DNA of 64,000 bases, from assembly GCA_003222035.1 (NCBI GenBank), contig QHUS01000071.1:1-64000 (forward strand), written 5' to 3'. The first letter of the stretch is position 1, and each line of letters begins with the position of its first letter. Origin of the DNA: Gemmatimonadota bacterium (GTDB lineage Bacteria; Gemmatimonadota; Gemmatimonadetes; Gemmatimonadales; GWC2-71-9). The notes beneath the pieces are model-generated. The model made no database searches. It saw only the letters and a list, made by a program, of their open reading frames with translations, and was not told the DNA's origin. Shown here piece after piece: positions 9,439 to 19,520 of the stretch. Both the position numbers and the translations under genes were made by a program.

Positions 9439-12400
9439 CTAGTGGTGAACGTCCGCGAGAACCGCGGTGAGAGCGCGGACCAGGCCCGAGCCGATGGGTT
9501 CGCCGCCGAGCCGGCGGAGCCGCAAGGACAAGGGGTTGGCCCGCCGCACCTCGGCCTCGAACTGGACCGCATCGAGCGCCGCCGTCAGGCCGGCCATCCG
9601 GGGGTTCGCGTCCCGTGCGAACGTGAGCCGCGCCTCCTCGCCCCTCACCAGGACTGTTTCGAGTCCCACGCGGGCGCCGAGCACGCGGAGCTCGGAGACG
9701 AGGAGCAGGCGCTGCGCGTCGTCTGGAAGCGGCCCGAAGCGATCGCGCAACTCTTCGCGCACGGCTTGAATCTCATCAGGCGCCACGGCCCGCGCCAGCC
9801 GCCGGTACAGGTCCAGCTTCACGGCCTCGTCCGGCACGTACCCATCGGCGAGGTGCGCGGCCTGATCCAGAATCACCTCCGGTGCCGGGTGCGTGACGCT
9901 CCCCGCTCCCCGATCGCCGTGTTTCAGGGCCTCGACGGTTTCCTGGAGCCAACGCAGATAGGTATCGAATCCGACCGCGTGCGCGTGGCCCGACTGCGCC
10001 GCGCCGAGCAGATTGCCGGCGCCGCGCAGCTCGAGATCCCGCAGCGCGATGCGGTAGCCTGACCCGAGATCGGTGTGATGCTCGAGTGCCCGCAAGCGCT
10101 CCTCGGCATCCGCGTCGACCAGGTCGGGCACCAGCAGGTAGCAGTACGCCCGTCGATGGCTCCGCCCCACCCGGCCGCGGAGTTGATAGAGCTGCGCCAG
10201 GCCGAACTGATCGGCCCGGTTCACGATCATCGTGTTCGCGTTCGGCACGTCGAGCCCAGACTCGACGATCATCGTGGACACCAGTACATCCACCTCGCCG
10301 GCGACGAACCGGGACATCACGGCGTCGAGCGCAGCCTCCTTCATCTTCCCGTGTGCGACCGCGATGCGCGCCCGGGGTGGGGCCAGGGCCCGCACGCGCT
10401 CGGCGATCGTGTCGATCGTCTCGATGCGGTTATGCACGAAGTACACCTGTCCGGCGCGATCGAGCTCGCGGGCCACCGACTCCTCGATCAGGCCGTCGTC
10501 CCAGGGCTCGATGAACGTGAGCACCGGCGACCGGTCCTTGGGTGGCGTCTCGAGCAGCGTGAGATCGCGGAGACCGGCGAGCGAAAGATGCAGCGTCCTG
10601 GGAATGGGGGTCGCCGTCAGCGTCAGCACGTCCACCGCGAGCTTCAGCGCCTTGAGCCGCTCCTTGTGTCGCACGCCAAACCGATGTTCCTCGTCCACGA
10701 CGAGCAGACCCAGGTCGTGGAACGTGACGTCGCGCGACAGCAGCCGGTGTGTGCCAATCACCACGTCCACTTCTCCGCTGTCGAGCTGCCGCGTGACCTG
10801 TTTGGTGTCCTTCGTGCCGCGAAACCGCGAGAGCACCTCGATGCGCACGGGATAGTCGGCGAGCCGTTCGCGGAAGGTGCGCCCGTGCTGCTCCGCGAGA
10901 ATCGTCGTGGGAACGAGAACCGCGACCTGCTTGCCCGCCTGCACTGCCTTGAAGGCGGCCCGCAGCGCGACCTCCGTCTTGCCGTACCCCACGTCCCCCA
11001 CGAGCAGACGATCCATGGGTCGGGGACGTTCCATATCGCGCTTCACCTCGTCGGCGGCGCGCCGCTGATCTGGGGTGTCCTCATAAAGGAAAGCGGATTC
11101 CAGCTCGCGCTGCCACGGTGTATCGGTGGGGAACGCGAAGCCCCCCGCGACCTGCCGCCGGGCGTAGAGGTCGAGCAGCTCCAGCGCCATCTGACGGATC
11201 GCGGCACGCGTCTTGTCGCGCTGCCGCTGCCATGTCGTGCTGCCCAGCCGGTGCAACCGGGGCGCGGGTGCGTCGCCGTCCTCCGCCGCCCGGTATGGCT
11301 CGAGCTGATCCAACCGGTACAGCGGCACGTTCAGTCGCGACCCGCCCTCGTACTCGACCACCGCCACCTCGAGCGTCCCGCCCTCCGCGCCGACGGGAAT
11401 CGTCTGCATGCCACGATAGATGCCGATGCCGTGATCGAGATGGACCACGTAGTCCCCCGCCTTGAGCGCGCGCGTCGCCGCACTGACGCTCGCCTCGCGA
11501 TAACGCCGCTGCCGGCGCAACCTGCGGGCACGGCGGAAAATCTCGTGGTCGGTGAGTACCCGCAGGCCGGGCAGCACGAATCCACCATCCAGCGCCCCCA
11601 CCGCGAGGGTCGCCCGATCGCCCGCCAGCAGCTCCTCGAGGCGCTCGAGCTGGCCCTCGTTGTCGCACAAGATGACGGTCGGCGGCTCGGTCGCGACGAT
11701 GCGGCGCAGCCGCTTGATGTCGCGGTCGATGGCCTCGGGCGGTCCGATCGGAAACCGCACACCCGTCTCGGCAGGGTCGAGCGCCAGTCGCGCGAACTGC
11801 GCCATCTGAGCGCGCCACCCGGCCGGGTCGACGAACAGCACCTCTCGCTCCGGCGGATCCTCCCCCAGCCGCCGCGCTACCTCGAGATGGTGCGCCGCCT
11901 CGGTCCATGCCCGATCCACCTCTCGACCGAGCGCCGACTCCTGCTCCAGGACGAGGAGCGTGTCGCTCGGCAACAGGTCCAGAAGCGAGGACCGCACCCT
12001 TCCCCCTTCCCCCTTCCCCCCTCCCTCGGTTCTCACCGGCAGAATCGTCGCCCGCTCGATCGTCTCGCCCGAGCGCTGCGAATCCAGATCGAAGCTCCTG
12101 ATCGAAGCCACGTCATCTCCCCACCACTCGAGACGCGCCGGAGCCGCCATCCCGAACCCGTACACGTCCAGGATCCCGCCGCGCACGCTGAACTGCGCCA
12201 CTTCAGTCACGGTCGGAACCCGCTCGTACCCCATGTCCGTGAGGCGTCCCACGACGTCGCTCAGCGACACTCTTCCCCCGTCCCCCTTCCCCGGCGCCAA
12301 CACCAGCCTCATGTCGCGGAGTGCCGCAGGCACACCGGTCCGCTCGGCGGCCGCCCGCGCGGTCGTCACGAGCACGCGGACCTGTCCTGACAGCAGCAGC

Positions 12401-12723
12401 TCCAGCGTCTCCACCCGCTCGCCGGCGATCTCGACATGCGGCTCTTCGGCACCGAGCGCCTCGCGCTGCGGGTACAGCGCCACTACGCCGCCCGCAAGCG
12501 TTCGCAGGTCCGCGAGCCACCGCTCTGCCTCGGTTGGGGTGGAGGTGATCACGACGAAGACCCGTTGGGCGAGACGGCGCGCGAGTGTGGCCAGGAGGAG
12601 AGCAGGACTCGAGCCCAGGAGGCCGCCGACGGCGAGACGGCCGCCAGGCGGCGGGAGGCCCTCCGCCAGTGCCCGTGTCGCCGGCAGCGCGTCCATCTGA
12701 TCAACCAGGAAATCGAGCGGCAT
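9439..12723 (-). CDS. mfd: Transcription-repair coupling factor Mfd
   Basis: DRLLVGDVGYGKTEVALRAAFKAV, LVVDEEHRFGVRHKERLK, TLTATPIPRTLHLSLAG, QLRGRVGRSHRRAYCYLL; start MPLDFLVDQM at 12723 rather than the 13590 ORF start. Confidence 0.96.
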   Translation of the reverse strand: MPLDFLVDQMDALPATRALAEGLPPPGGRLAVGGLLGSSPALLLATLARRLAQRVFVVITSTPTEAERWLADLRTLAGGVVALYPQREALGAEEPHVEIAGERVETLELLLSGQVRVLVTTARAAAERTGVPAALRDMRLVLAPGKGDGGRVSLSDVVGRLTDMGYERVPTVTEVAQFSVRGGILDVYGFGMAAPARLEWWGDDVASIRSFDLDSQRSGETIERATILPVRTEGGGKGEGGRVRSSLLDLLPSDTLLVLEQESALGREVDRAWTEAAHHLEVARRLGEDPPEREVLFVDPAGWRAQMAQFARLALDPAETGVRFPIGPPEAIDRDIKRLRRIVATEPPTVILCDNEGQLERLEELLAGDRATLAVGALDGGFVLPGLRVLTDHEIFRRARRLRRQRRYREASVSAATRALKAGDYVVHLDHGIGIYRGMQTIPVGAEGGTLEVAVVEYEGGSRLNVPLYRLDQLEPYRAAEDGDAPAPRLHRLGSTTWQRQRDKTRAAIRQMALELLDLYARRQVAGGFAFPTDTPWQRELESAFLYEDTPDQRRAADEVKRDMERPRPMDRLLVGDVGYGKTEVALRAAFKAVQAGKQVAVLVPTTILAEQHGRTFRERLADYPVRIEVLSRFRGTKDTKQVTRQLDSGEVDVVIGTHRLLSRDVTFHDLGLLVVDEEHRFGVRHKERLKALKLAVDVLTLTATPIPRTLHLSLAGLRDLTLLETPPKDRSPVLTFIEPWDDGLIEESVARELDRAGQVYFVHNRIETIDTIAERVRALAPPRARIAVAHGKMKEAALDAVMSRFVAGEVDVLVSTMIVESGLDVPNANTMIVNRADQFGLAQLYQLRGRVGRSHRRAYCYLLVPDLVDADAEERLRALEHHTDLGSGYRIALRDLELRGAGNLLGAAQSGHAHAVGFDTYLRWLQETVEALKHGDRGAGSVTHPAPEVILDQAAHLADGYVPDEAVKLDLYRRLARAVAPDEIQAVREELRDRFGPLPDDAQRLLLVSELRVLGARVGLETVLVRGEEARLTFARDANPRMAGLTAALDAVQFEAEVRRANPLSLRLRRLGGEPIGSGLVRALTAVLADVHH

Positions 12724-14498
12724 CAGTGCGTCCGGGTTGCTACGCCGAGCTCGACCAGGGCCAGGAACAGTGCCAGGGCCAGCAGCAAGGTGCTCAAGTC
12801 CCGCCGCCCCGCACCGGCGAAACTCGCGCCCGTCCAGGACGCTCCGTCCAGGACGTCTGCGCCGAGCACGTCGCGCACTAGTGCCGGCGAAGCGGCGGTA
12901 AGATCCGATTCGGCCGGGTCCACGCCGTAGACGGTGGCACCGAGCGTATCCGCGCCCCGGGTCCGGAACTCGACGCGCGGCGCGCCTTCGGCCTCGACGA
13001 CTGGGGCCTCGCCGCGGGCGAGGCGGTTGACGAGCGCATCCACGAACGGGACGAACGCGGGGCTCGCGGGCAGCGCCGTCCAACCCGTGTCGAGGCGGCT
13101 CCCAATGAGCATCACCGTCCCTTCCCGCACCAGCCACGGCTCGCCGTTCACCGTCGCCAGCACGGCCGAGTCGACGGCCGTCCCACCTGCGCCGTCCCCG
13201 GTCGTCGTCTCGATTCGGTATCGTCGCGTCACCTGTATCCCCGCGATTCCTGGCACAGCGGTGGCGGCCAGATGGCCTGGCGTGCCCGACGAGCCAAATC
13301 GCCACCGACCGCCCCCTCCCTCCCCTGCGGCGGAACTGGTCTCCCCTCTTCCCCGTCGTCCTTCCCCAATGCCACGGGCTGCGAGGGACCGATTCATCTG
13401 GCCGAGCAGCGCCGGATCGGCTGGCGGAACCACGAGGGTGAAACGCCCCCCGCCCTCCACGCGGTCGCCGATCACGACGTCGGAGCCCGTCTGAACGCGC
13501 TGGCCCTCCCGCAGCACTGCCAGGGCCGCATCGACAAACGCCCCCGCCCCCGGGAGCGCGGTGACCCGTGCGGGAGGCGCAACACGCCACACCACCAGGC
13601 GTCGGTCATCGGCGCGCAACTCGTCGGGATCGAGCGTCGCCTCCCCCACCCACCAACCGGGGCCGAGTGGCGGCAGTGTGATCGACACTGCCGACCCGGG
13701 GGCCGCGAGCGCCCGGGCGACCTCACGATCCCGGATGCGCAAGGTCACCGCCCCGGCACGGCTGTTCGGCGTTCCGACGACGCTCAGGGCCAGGGCACCA
13801 TCGGCGACGCGCGTGACCCCGACCCCGCGATTCGACGCCGCCTGGCTCTGTGGTGCGAGGGCCAGGACCCGCACGCCCCGCGGCGCGCTCGCCCGACCGG
13901 GTCCCAGCGCCGTGCGTTGCAGGTCGCTCAGCACGTGGACTTCACGCGCCGCCAGCGGCTGACCGTCGACGAGCCGCGCCGCCACGCGCACGGCGGCGGT
14001 CAGGTCCAGTCGCCGCGGCGAAACCGCGACGCCGTCCAGCGTCGCCAGCAACGCCTCCCGCGTTCCGGCCCGCGCCACGCCATCCGCCAACATGAGCCAG
14101 AGTCGATCGGACGCCGTCGCGCGTCCGAGCGAGGCCCGCGCCATCCCCCGCAGGCGATCGAGCGTGGGGTGCCCATCCACGACGAGCCCTGACGAGACCG
14201 AATTGTCCAGTATCACCACGAGTGCCGTCGGCTCGTGCAGCGATGCCGCGCTCGATCGCGCCGAGACGAGCGGCCGTGCCGCGGCCAGCACCAGCACGGC
14301 GATCAGCGTCGTCCGGAGGATCAGGAGCAGCAGGTGTCGCAGTTTCAGGCGGCGGGCACTCTGACGCTCCGCCTCGCTCAGATACCGTAGGGGGGGAAAC
14401 TCGGCTTCCGGCGGTACCTGTCGCTCGAGCAGATGGAGGAGCGCGGGGACCGCCGCCGCCGCGAGTCCCACGAGGGCCAGCGGATGGAGGAACGTCAC
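12723..14498 (-). CDS. BatA/vWA-type membrane protein with N-terminal double-TM domain
   Basis: GTG start FLHPLALVGLAAAAVPALLHLLERQ...EFPPLRYLSEAERQSARRLKLRHLLLLILRT; VILDNSVSSG vWA motif; GTGA overlap with the upstream DUF58 gene. Confidence 0.85.
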   Translation of the reverse strand: MTFLHPLALVGLAAAAVPALLHLLERQVPPEAEFPPLRYLSEAERQSARRLKLRHLLLLILRTTLIAVLVLAAARPLVSARSSAASLHEPTALVVILDNSVSSGLVVDGHPTLDRLRGMARASLGRATASDRLWLMLADGVARAGTREALLATLDGVAVSPRRLDLTAAVRVAARLVDGQPLAAREVHVLSDLQRTALGPGRASAPRGVRVLALAPQSQAASNRGVGVTRVADGALALSVVGTPNSRAGAVTLRIRDREVARALAAPGSAVSITLPPLGPGWWVGEATLDPDELRADDRRLVVWRVAPPARVTALPGAGAFVDAALAVLREGQRVQTGSDVVIGDRVEGGGRFTLVVPPADPALLGQMNRSLAARGIGEGRRGRGETSSAAGEGGGGRWRFGSSGTPGHLAATAVPGIAGIQVTRRYRIETTTGDGAGGTAVDSAVLATVNGEPWLVREGTVMLIGSRLDTGWTALPASPAFVPFVDALVNRLARGEAPVVEAEGAPRVEFRTRGADTLGATVYGVDPAESDLTAASPALVRDVLGADVLDGASWTGASFAGAGRRDLSTLLLALALFLALVELGVATRTH

Positions 14499-15385
14499 GC
14501 GAGCAGCCGCAAGGCCGTACCGAAGGGCATGTCGGTCAGAATGTGATGGTACGCAATGCCGTGGCGCCGACACGCCGTACGCCATGCGCCGATTTCGCGA
14601 AGTACCGTCGCCTTATATGCCCGCGCCAGCTCGCGCGGCCGCACCACCACGCTCGCCACCGATTCGGGATCCCGGAAGCGCACTTCGGGCGGACCGGACA
14701 GCTCGGCCTCCGCGGGATCCATCAGATGCAGCACGATCACCTGGTGCCCGCGATGCCGCAGGTAGCGAAGCGCGGTGAGCGCCAAGTCCCGATCGAACAG
14801 CAAGTCGGAAACCAGAACCGCCAGGCCGCGGCGCACGAGCAGCGACGTGAGCCGCACCAACGCCGCGTGCGCCGCCGTCCCGCGCCCGTCCGGTGTGTCG
14901 ACCAGCCCTCGCACCAGCCGCGCCCACTGTCCCGCCTTGACCCGTGCCGGCACCACCTCGCGCACGGTTTCATCGAACGTGATGAGGCCCGTCGCGTCAC
15001 GCTGTCGAAGCAGAATCAGTGCAAGCGCCGCGGCAAGCCGGTCGGCGTACGCGCGCTTGGTAAGGCGGCCCGGGGCCCCGCGCCACGCCATCGAGCGGCT
15101 CGCGTCCACCAGGATCATGGCCCGGAGATTGGTCTCTTGCTCGAATTGCTTGACGAACAGACGGTCGGCGCGGGCGAGGATCTTCCAGTCCAGGTAGCGC
15201 GGCTCGTCCCCCGGCTGGTACGCCCGGTGTTCCGTGAACTCCACCGAGAACCCGCGAAACGGCGAGCGGTGGATTCCGGTGAGGAAGCCCTCGACGACGC
15301 CCTGGGCCACGATCTCGATCCCGCCGAAGCGCGCCACCTCGGCGGGATCCAGCAGATCGATACGCTGTTTGTCGGCCATCGGCAC
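14495..15385 (-). CDS. DUF58 domain-containing protein
   Basis: FRGFSVEFTEHRAYQPGDEPRYLDWKILARADRLFVKQFEQETNLRAMILVDASRSM. Confidence 0.92.
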   Translation of the reverse strand: MPMADKQRIDLLDPAEVARFGGIEIVAQGVVEGFLTGIHRSPFRGFSVEFTEHRAYQPGDEPRYLDWKILARADRLFVKQFEQETNLRAMILVDASRSMAWRGAPGRLTKRAYADRLAAALALILLRQRDATGLITFDETVREVVPARVKAGQWARLVRGLVDTPDGRGTAAHAALVRLTSLLVRRGLAVLVSDLLFDRDLALTALRYLRHRGHQVIVLHLMDPAEAELSGPPEVRFRDPESVASVVVRPRELARAYKATVLREIGAWRTACRRHGIAYHHILTDMPFGTALRLLA

Positions 15386-15522
15386 GGGAAGCTAATGAGC
15401 GGCCGAGTGTCCGGGGTAGAGGACAGGCCCCATTGCTGGCCTCACGCGGCGCACGGTCGCAACATCAATTGGTACAGCCACTTGGGGCTCTGGTTCCACC
15501 CTTGGCACATGGCCTGCTGAAA

Positions 15523-15538
15523 GCCTCCGCTCGGAGGC
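15523..15538 (+). promoter_or_regulatory. Hairpin sequestering the Shine-Dalgarno of the DUF4384-like gene
   Basis: GCCTCC-gctc-GGAGGC, perfect 6-bp stem; GGAGG lies 5 nt before ATG at 15543. Confidence 0.6.
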
Positions 15539-15542
15539 ACGT

Positions 15543-16802
15543 ATGCTGACCACGTTTGCGCTGCTCGGCCTTGTCGCGACGCCTTCCGGCGCGCCCCCGG
15601 TGGCGCCGGTGAGCGTCGATTATCGCCCGCGCGTCGAAGTCTGGACCGATCGGGGCGATAGTCCCTACGCCCGGGGTCAACGCGCCCGGGTTCATTTCCG
15701 GGCCGACCGTGACGCCTACGTCACCATCCTCCGCGTTGACACCGATGGGCGCGTGCGGGTGTTGTTCCCGCGGGAGCCGTGGGAGGACAACTTCGCGCGC
15801 GGCGGTCGCGACTACGAAGTCGAGGGTGGATCCGATCGCGACGCGTTCTACGTGGATGATTATCCGGGGGTCGGCTATGTCTTCGGGATCGCCGCCGCCG
15901 ATCCGTTCGTGTACGATCGCATCCAGAGCCGGGATCACTGGGACTACCGGACGATCGCCGACGGTCGCGTGCGCGGCGACCCGTATGTCGCCCTCACGGA
16001 CCTCGCGGAGCGGCTGGTGCCCGACGGATATGCGGACTGGGACTACGACATCGTTCCGTACTACGTCCAACAGCACTACGACTATCCGCGTTTCCTGTGC
16101 TACGACTGCCACTCGTACGTGAGCTACCCGTACTGGAGCCCATACGACTACACGTGCGTACGCTTTCGCATCGTGGTGTACGATGATCCTTACTATTACC
16201 CCTACCGCTACTACGGCGGTACGCGCGTAGTCTTCGCGCGTCCGTACCGTCCCGAACCGCGGTTCATCTTCAGGGACCGTCAGGCGTCGGACGCGTTTAT
16301 CACCCGCATCGGTGAGCGCCCGGTGAACGACGATCGCAGGCGGGACGTGGGGGTGCAGGGTCGCGATCTCGGCGGGATCGGCGTCATTCCGCCGCCCAAC
16401 ATCATCCCGCCACGCCGCCGTCTTGGCGACGAGCAGGTCAATGACGAAGTCCGCAGTCGTGACCGCCGGCCCACCCGGCCCGATCAACCGGCCCAGCCCG
16501 ATCGGCGTGAACGGCCGGAGAATCCGCAGAATCCTGACCGCCCCGAGCGGCGCGAGCGCCCGGATCTGCCGGATCGCCTCGATCGGCCCGAGCAGCCCGA
16601 GCGCCCCGCTCAGCCGGAACGGCGGGAGCAACCTCCTCGGCCACAGCAGCCGGAGCGTCGCCCGGCGGCGGAGGACAGGCCGCGTGCCGAGCCACGGCGC
16701 GAAGCGCCGCCGCCGCGCAGCGAGCCGCGGGTAGAGCCGAAGCAGCAGGCCCCGAAGGAGCAGCCACGGGGCGAGCCTGAGCTGAAGCGGCGTAAGCCCT
16801 GA
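15543..16802 (+). CDS. DUF4384-like exported protein with Tyr-rich centre and Arg/Pro/Glu-rich tail
   Basis: VEVWTDRGDSPYARGQRARVHFRADRDAYVTILRVDTDGRVRVLFPRE resembles DUF4384; low-complexity RPDQPAQPDRRERPENPQ... C-terminus. Confidence 0.7.
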   Translation: MLTTFALLGLVATPSGAPPVAPVSVDYRPRVEVWTDRGDSPYARGQRARVHFRADRDAYVTILRVDTDGRVRVLFPREPWEDNFARGGRDYEVEGGSDRDAFYVDDYPGVGYVFGIAAADPFVYDRIQSRDHWDYRTIADGRVRGDPYVALTDLAERLVPDGYADWDYDIVPYYVQQHYDYPRFLCYDCHSYVSYPYWSPYDYTCVRFRIVVYDDPYYYPYRYYGGTRVVFARPYRPEPRFIFRDRQASDAFITRIGERPVNDDRRRDVGVQGRDLGGIGVIPPPNIIPPRRRLGDEQVNDEVRSRDRRPTRPDQPAQPDRRERPENPQNPDRPERRERPDLPDRLDRPEQPERPAQPERREQPPRPQQPERRPAAEDRPRAEPRREAPPPRSEPRVEPKQQAPKEQPRGEPELKRRKP

Positions 16803-16817
16803 TTTGACCGTTCCCGC

Positions 16818-16853
16818 ACGTGCCCGGCCGTAGTCCGTTGCGGCCGGGCACGT
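16818..16853 (+). terminator. Strong stem-loop downstream of the DUF4384-like gene
   Basis: ACGTGCCCGGCC-gtagtccgttgc-GGCCGGGCACGT: perfect 12-bp stem, 12-nt loop, followed by weak tagcttt tract. Confidence 0.7.
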
Positions 16854-16887
16854 TAGCTTTCGGTCCCCATTCCTCAAGGCGATCGCG

Positions 16888-18426
16888 ATGCGATATCGTC
16901 CGGCGCTCCTGCTCGCGGCGCTCCCCGTCATGGCTGCGGGACAGCGGCAGCAGTCCGCCACGAGTGGTGCGGCATCGATCACGGCCGCGGACATACAGCG
17001 CCGCATCGGAATCATCGCCGCCGACTCGATGCTCGGTCGCGCGACGCCGAGTCCCCAGCTCGACGCCGTGGCCACCTATATCGCGGGCGAGTTCCGGCGC
17101 TTCGGCCTGAAGCCGGGCGGCGACAGCGGGACGTACCTCCAGCGGTTCCCTCTCGAGGTGCTGCGCTTCGATCCCGAGAGCTCGACCATCGGCATCACGA
17201 GCCGCACGCCGACCACGTGGCGCGTTGGTCACGACGTCCTGCTGGTAGAAGGTCAGGCGCCCTCGGTCGCAACGACCGCACCGGCCGCCGTCGTCACCGG
17301 GTCACCCGACGCGGCGGGGAGCGCGCTCGACTCCGCGTCCGTGACCGGGAAAGTCGTGTTCGTAGCCTACGGACCCGCGCTCAATGCCATCGCCGTGAAG
17401 CTCCTGCCGCTCAAGCCCCTCGCCGTCGTCCTCGTGGCCGGCTTCCCCGATTCGATCTGGGAGAAGCTGCCGGGCCGCGAGGCGAGTGTAACCGTGCGGA
17501 ACCCGAGCGAGGGGGGCGGCGCAGCGGTCCCGGCGGTGTTGGCGGTGCGGACCGCTACGGCCAATGCACTGTTCGCACAGGGCGGCGCCAGTCCCGACTC
17601 CTTGCGCGCCTGGGCCGACAAACCCCTCGCGGCTCGCCCGCTGAGCGATGTCACGATGCGGCTGGACGTCCACCAGCGAATGCTCGACCACGCGTCGGCA
17701 CCCAATGTCGTGGGAGTGCTCGAGGGCAGTGATCCAGCCTTGAAATCGGAGTACGTCCTGTTCACCGCGCATATGGACCACATCGGCACGCCCAGCGCCG
17801 GCGAGGGATGCACGGCGCGCGGCGCCGACTCGATCTGCAATGGAGCGGACGACGACGGCTCGGGAACGGTGGCGGTCGTCGAGCTGGCGGAAGCCTTCTC
17901 ATTGCTGCGCGACCGACCCAAGCGCTCGCTGGTCTTCATGACCGTGAGCGGCGAAGAGCGCGGGCTGTGGGGAAGTGGGTACTGGGCCGACCATCCGACC
18001 GTGCCGCTGGCGAACGTCGTCGCCGACCTGAACAGCGACATGGTCGGCCGCAACTCGAAGGACACCGTCGCGGTGATCGGGCGGGAACACTCCAATCTCG
18101 GTACGACGCTCGACAGCGTCGCGGCCGCCCACCGTGAGCTGGGCATCAAGCCGGTCGGCGATCTCTGGCCGCAGGAAGGCCTGTTCTTTCGCTCGGATCA
18201 CTTCAACTTCGCCAAGAAGGGCGTGCCGATCCTGTTTTTCACGACGGGCCTGCATCCGGACTATCACCAGGTGAGCGATTCACCGGACAAGATCGACACG
18301 GAGAAAGAAGCGCGGTTCGCGCGGCTGGTGTTTTACATGGGACTCGCCGTCGCAAACAGTGCTCAGCGGCCCCGCTGGAAACCGGAGAGCTACAAGCAGA
18401 TCGTGGGGGGAAGCAGCACCAACTGA
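16888..18426 (+). CDS. M28 family metallopeptidase (exported)
   Basis: Signal peptide; FTAHMDHIG, NGADDDGSGTVAVVELAEAF, SGEERGLWGS, SDHFNFAKKGVPILFFTTGLHPDYHQVSD. Confidence 0.93.
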   Translation: MRYRPALLLAALPVMAAGQRQQSATSGAASITAADIQRRIGIIAADSMLGRATPSPQLDAVATYIAGEFRRFGLKPGGDSGTYLQRFPLEVLRFDPESSTIGITSRTPTTWRVGHDVLLVEGQAPSVATTAPAAVVTGSPDAAGSALDSASVTGKVVFVAYGPALNAIAVKLLPLKPLAVVLVAGFPDSIWEKLPGREASVTVRNPSEGGGAAVPAVLAVRTATANALFAQGGASPDSLRAWADKPLAARPLSDVTMRLDVHQRMLDHASAPNVVGVLEGSDPALKSEYVLFTAHMDHIGTPSAGEGCTARGADSICNGADDDGSGTVAVVELAEAFSLLRDRPKRSLVFMTVSGEERGLWGSGYWADHPTVPLANVVADLNSDMVGRNSKDTVAVIGREHSNLGTTLDSVAAAHRELGIKPVGDLWPQEGLFFRSDHFNFAKKGVPILFFTTGLHPDYHQVSDSPDKIDTEKEARFARLVFYMGLAVANSAQRPRWKPESYKQIVGGSSTN

Positions 18427-18429
18427 GGG

Positions 18430-19506
18430 CTAACGGGCGGCGGCAAGCAGCTCCGCGTTGGTCTTGGAACGCTTGAGCTGGGCGAGCAACACGTCGATCG
18501 CTTTCTCCGGCGGGAGCTCCACCAGGCCCCGCCGGAGTTGCTGTTTGGCGGCTACCGTCGCGGCGTCTCCGAGCAGCTCTTCCCGCCGCGTCCCGCTCGC
18601 GGCTACATCCACCGCGGGGTACAGCCGGCGGTCGGCCAACGCACGCGACAACCGCAGCTCGGCGTTTCCGGTGCCCTTGAACTCCTCGAAGATCACGTCG
18701 TCCATGCGGCTCTCAGTCTCGATGAGGGCGGTCGCGATGACAGTCAGCGAGCCCCCCTCGGGGACGGCGCGCGCGGCCCCGAATAACCCCTTCGGCTTGG
18801 CGAGCGCGGTGGCGTCGAGACCGCCGGACATCGTGCGTCCGCTGCCCCGGCCCGTCGTGTTGTGCGAGCGGGCGAGCCGCGTGAGGGAGTCGAGCACGAT
18901 CACGACATCCTTTCCCAACTCCACCTGGCGCCGGGCGTGCTCGAATACCATGTCGGCCACGGCGACATGCCGCTCGTGAGGCAGGTCGAAGCTCGAGGCG
19001 ACCACCTCGCCCCGACCCCAGTCGACCATCTCGCTCACTTCCTCCGGTCGCTCGTCCACCAGCAGGATGAGCAAGATCACCGACGGGTGATTGAGCGCGA
19101 CGCCTTCCGCCACCGCCTGCAGCATCACGGTCTTGCCCGCCTTGGGCGGTGACACGATCAACGCACGCTGACCGAATCCCAGCGGACAGATCAAATCGAC
19201 GATTCGCTGGATGCCGGCAGTGCGCGGGCTCGAGGCCTGCGCGGTCTCGAGCTGCAGGAGACGCGATGGGTGCACCGCGCCGAGCTTGGCGAACTCCGGG
19301 CGGTCCGCGAGGCGCGCCGGCGAGGGCGGGCCGCCGTTGACGCTCGCCACGCGGCCATTCTCCAGCGTGACTCCGTCACCACGGCGGAGTCCCGCGAGCC
19401 GCACGCCCGGGTCGCCTTTGGCGGGCAAGTAGCTGTTCGCGGCGAGGCGCAGGGCGCCGCCGTTGGAGGTGGGATCGAACCAGCCGGTGATGGGGGTGAG
19501 AGCCAT
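18430..19506 (-). CDS. rho: Transcription termination factor Rho, short form (358 aa)
   Basis: ALIVSPPKAGKTVMLQ P-loop, LLVDERPEEVSEM, VIVLDSLTRLARSHN, EEFKGTGNAELRLSR; lacks the N-terminal helical domain. Confidence 0.92.
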   Translation of the reverse strand: MALTPITGWFDPTSNGGALRLAANSYLPAKGDPGVRLAGLRRGDGVTLENGRVASVNGGPPSPARLADRPEFAKLGAVHPSRLLQLETAQASSPRTAGIQRIVDLICPLGFGQRALIVSPPKAGKTVMLQAVAEGVALNHPSVILLILLVDERPEEVSEMVDWGRGEVVASSFDLPHERHVAVADMVFEHARRQVELGKDVVIVLDSLTRLARSHNTTGRGSGRTMSGGLDATALAKPKGLFGAARAVPEGGSLTVIATALIETESRMDDVIFEEFKGTGNAELRLSRALADRRLYPAVDVAASGTRREELLGDAATVAAKQQLRRGLVELPPEKAIDVLLAQLKRSKTNAELLAAAR

Positions 19507-19520
19507 GCCTGTGAAAGGTG

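Noticed and set aside
7288-10062. 924-aa plus-strand ORF
   Set aside because: Antisense to the two PPIase genes and mfd; low-complexity Arg/His-rich product expected from high-GC antisense frames. The same applies to 10075..12390 (antisense to mfd) and other long shadow ORFs.
12724-13590. N-terminal extension of the Mfd ORF
   Set aside because: Extension is Arg/Gly-rich and antiparallel in frame to the BatA gene; the Mfd-like sequence starts at MPLDFLVDQM (12723).
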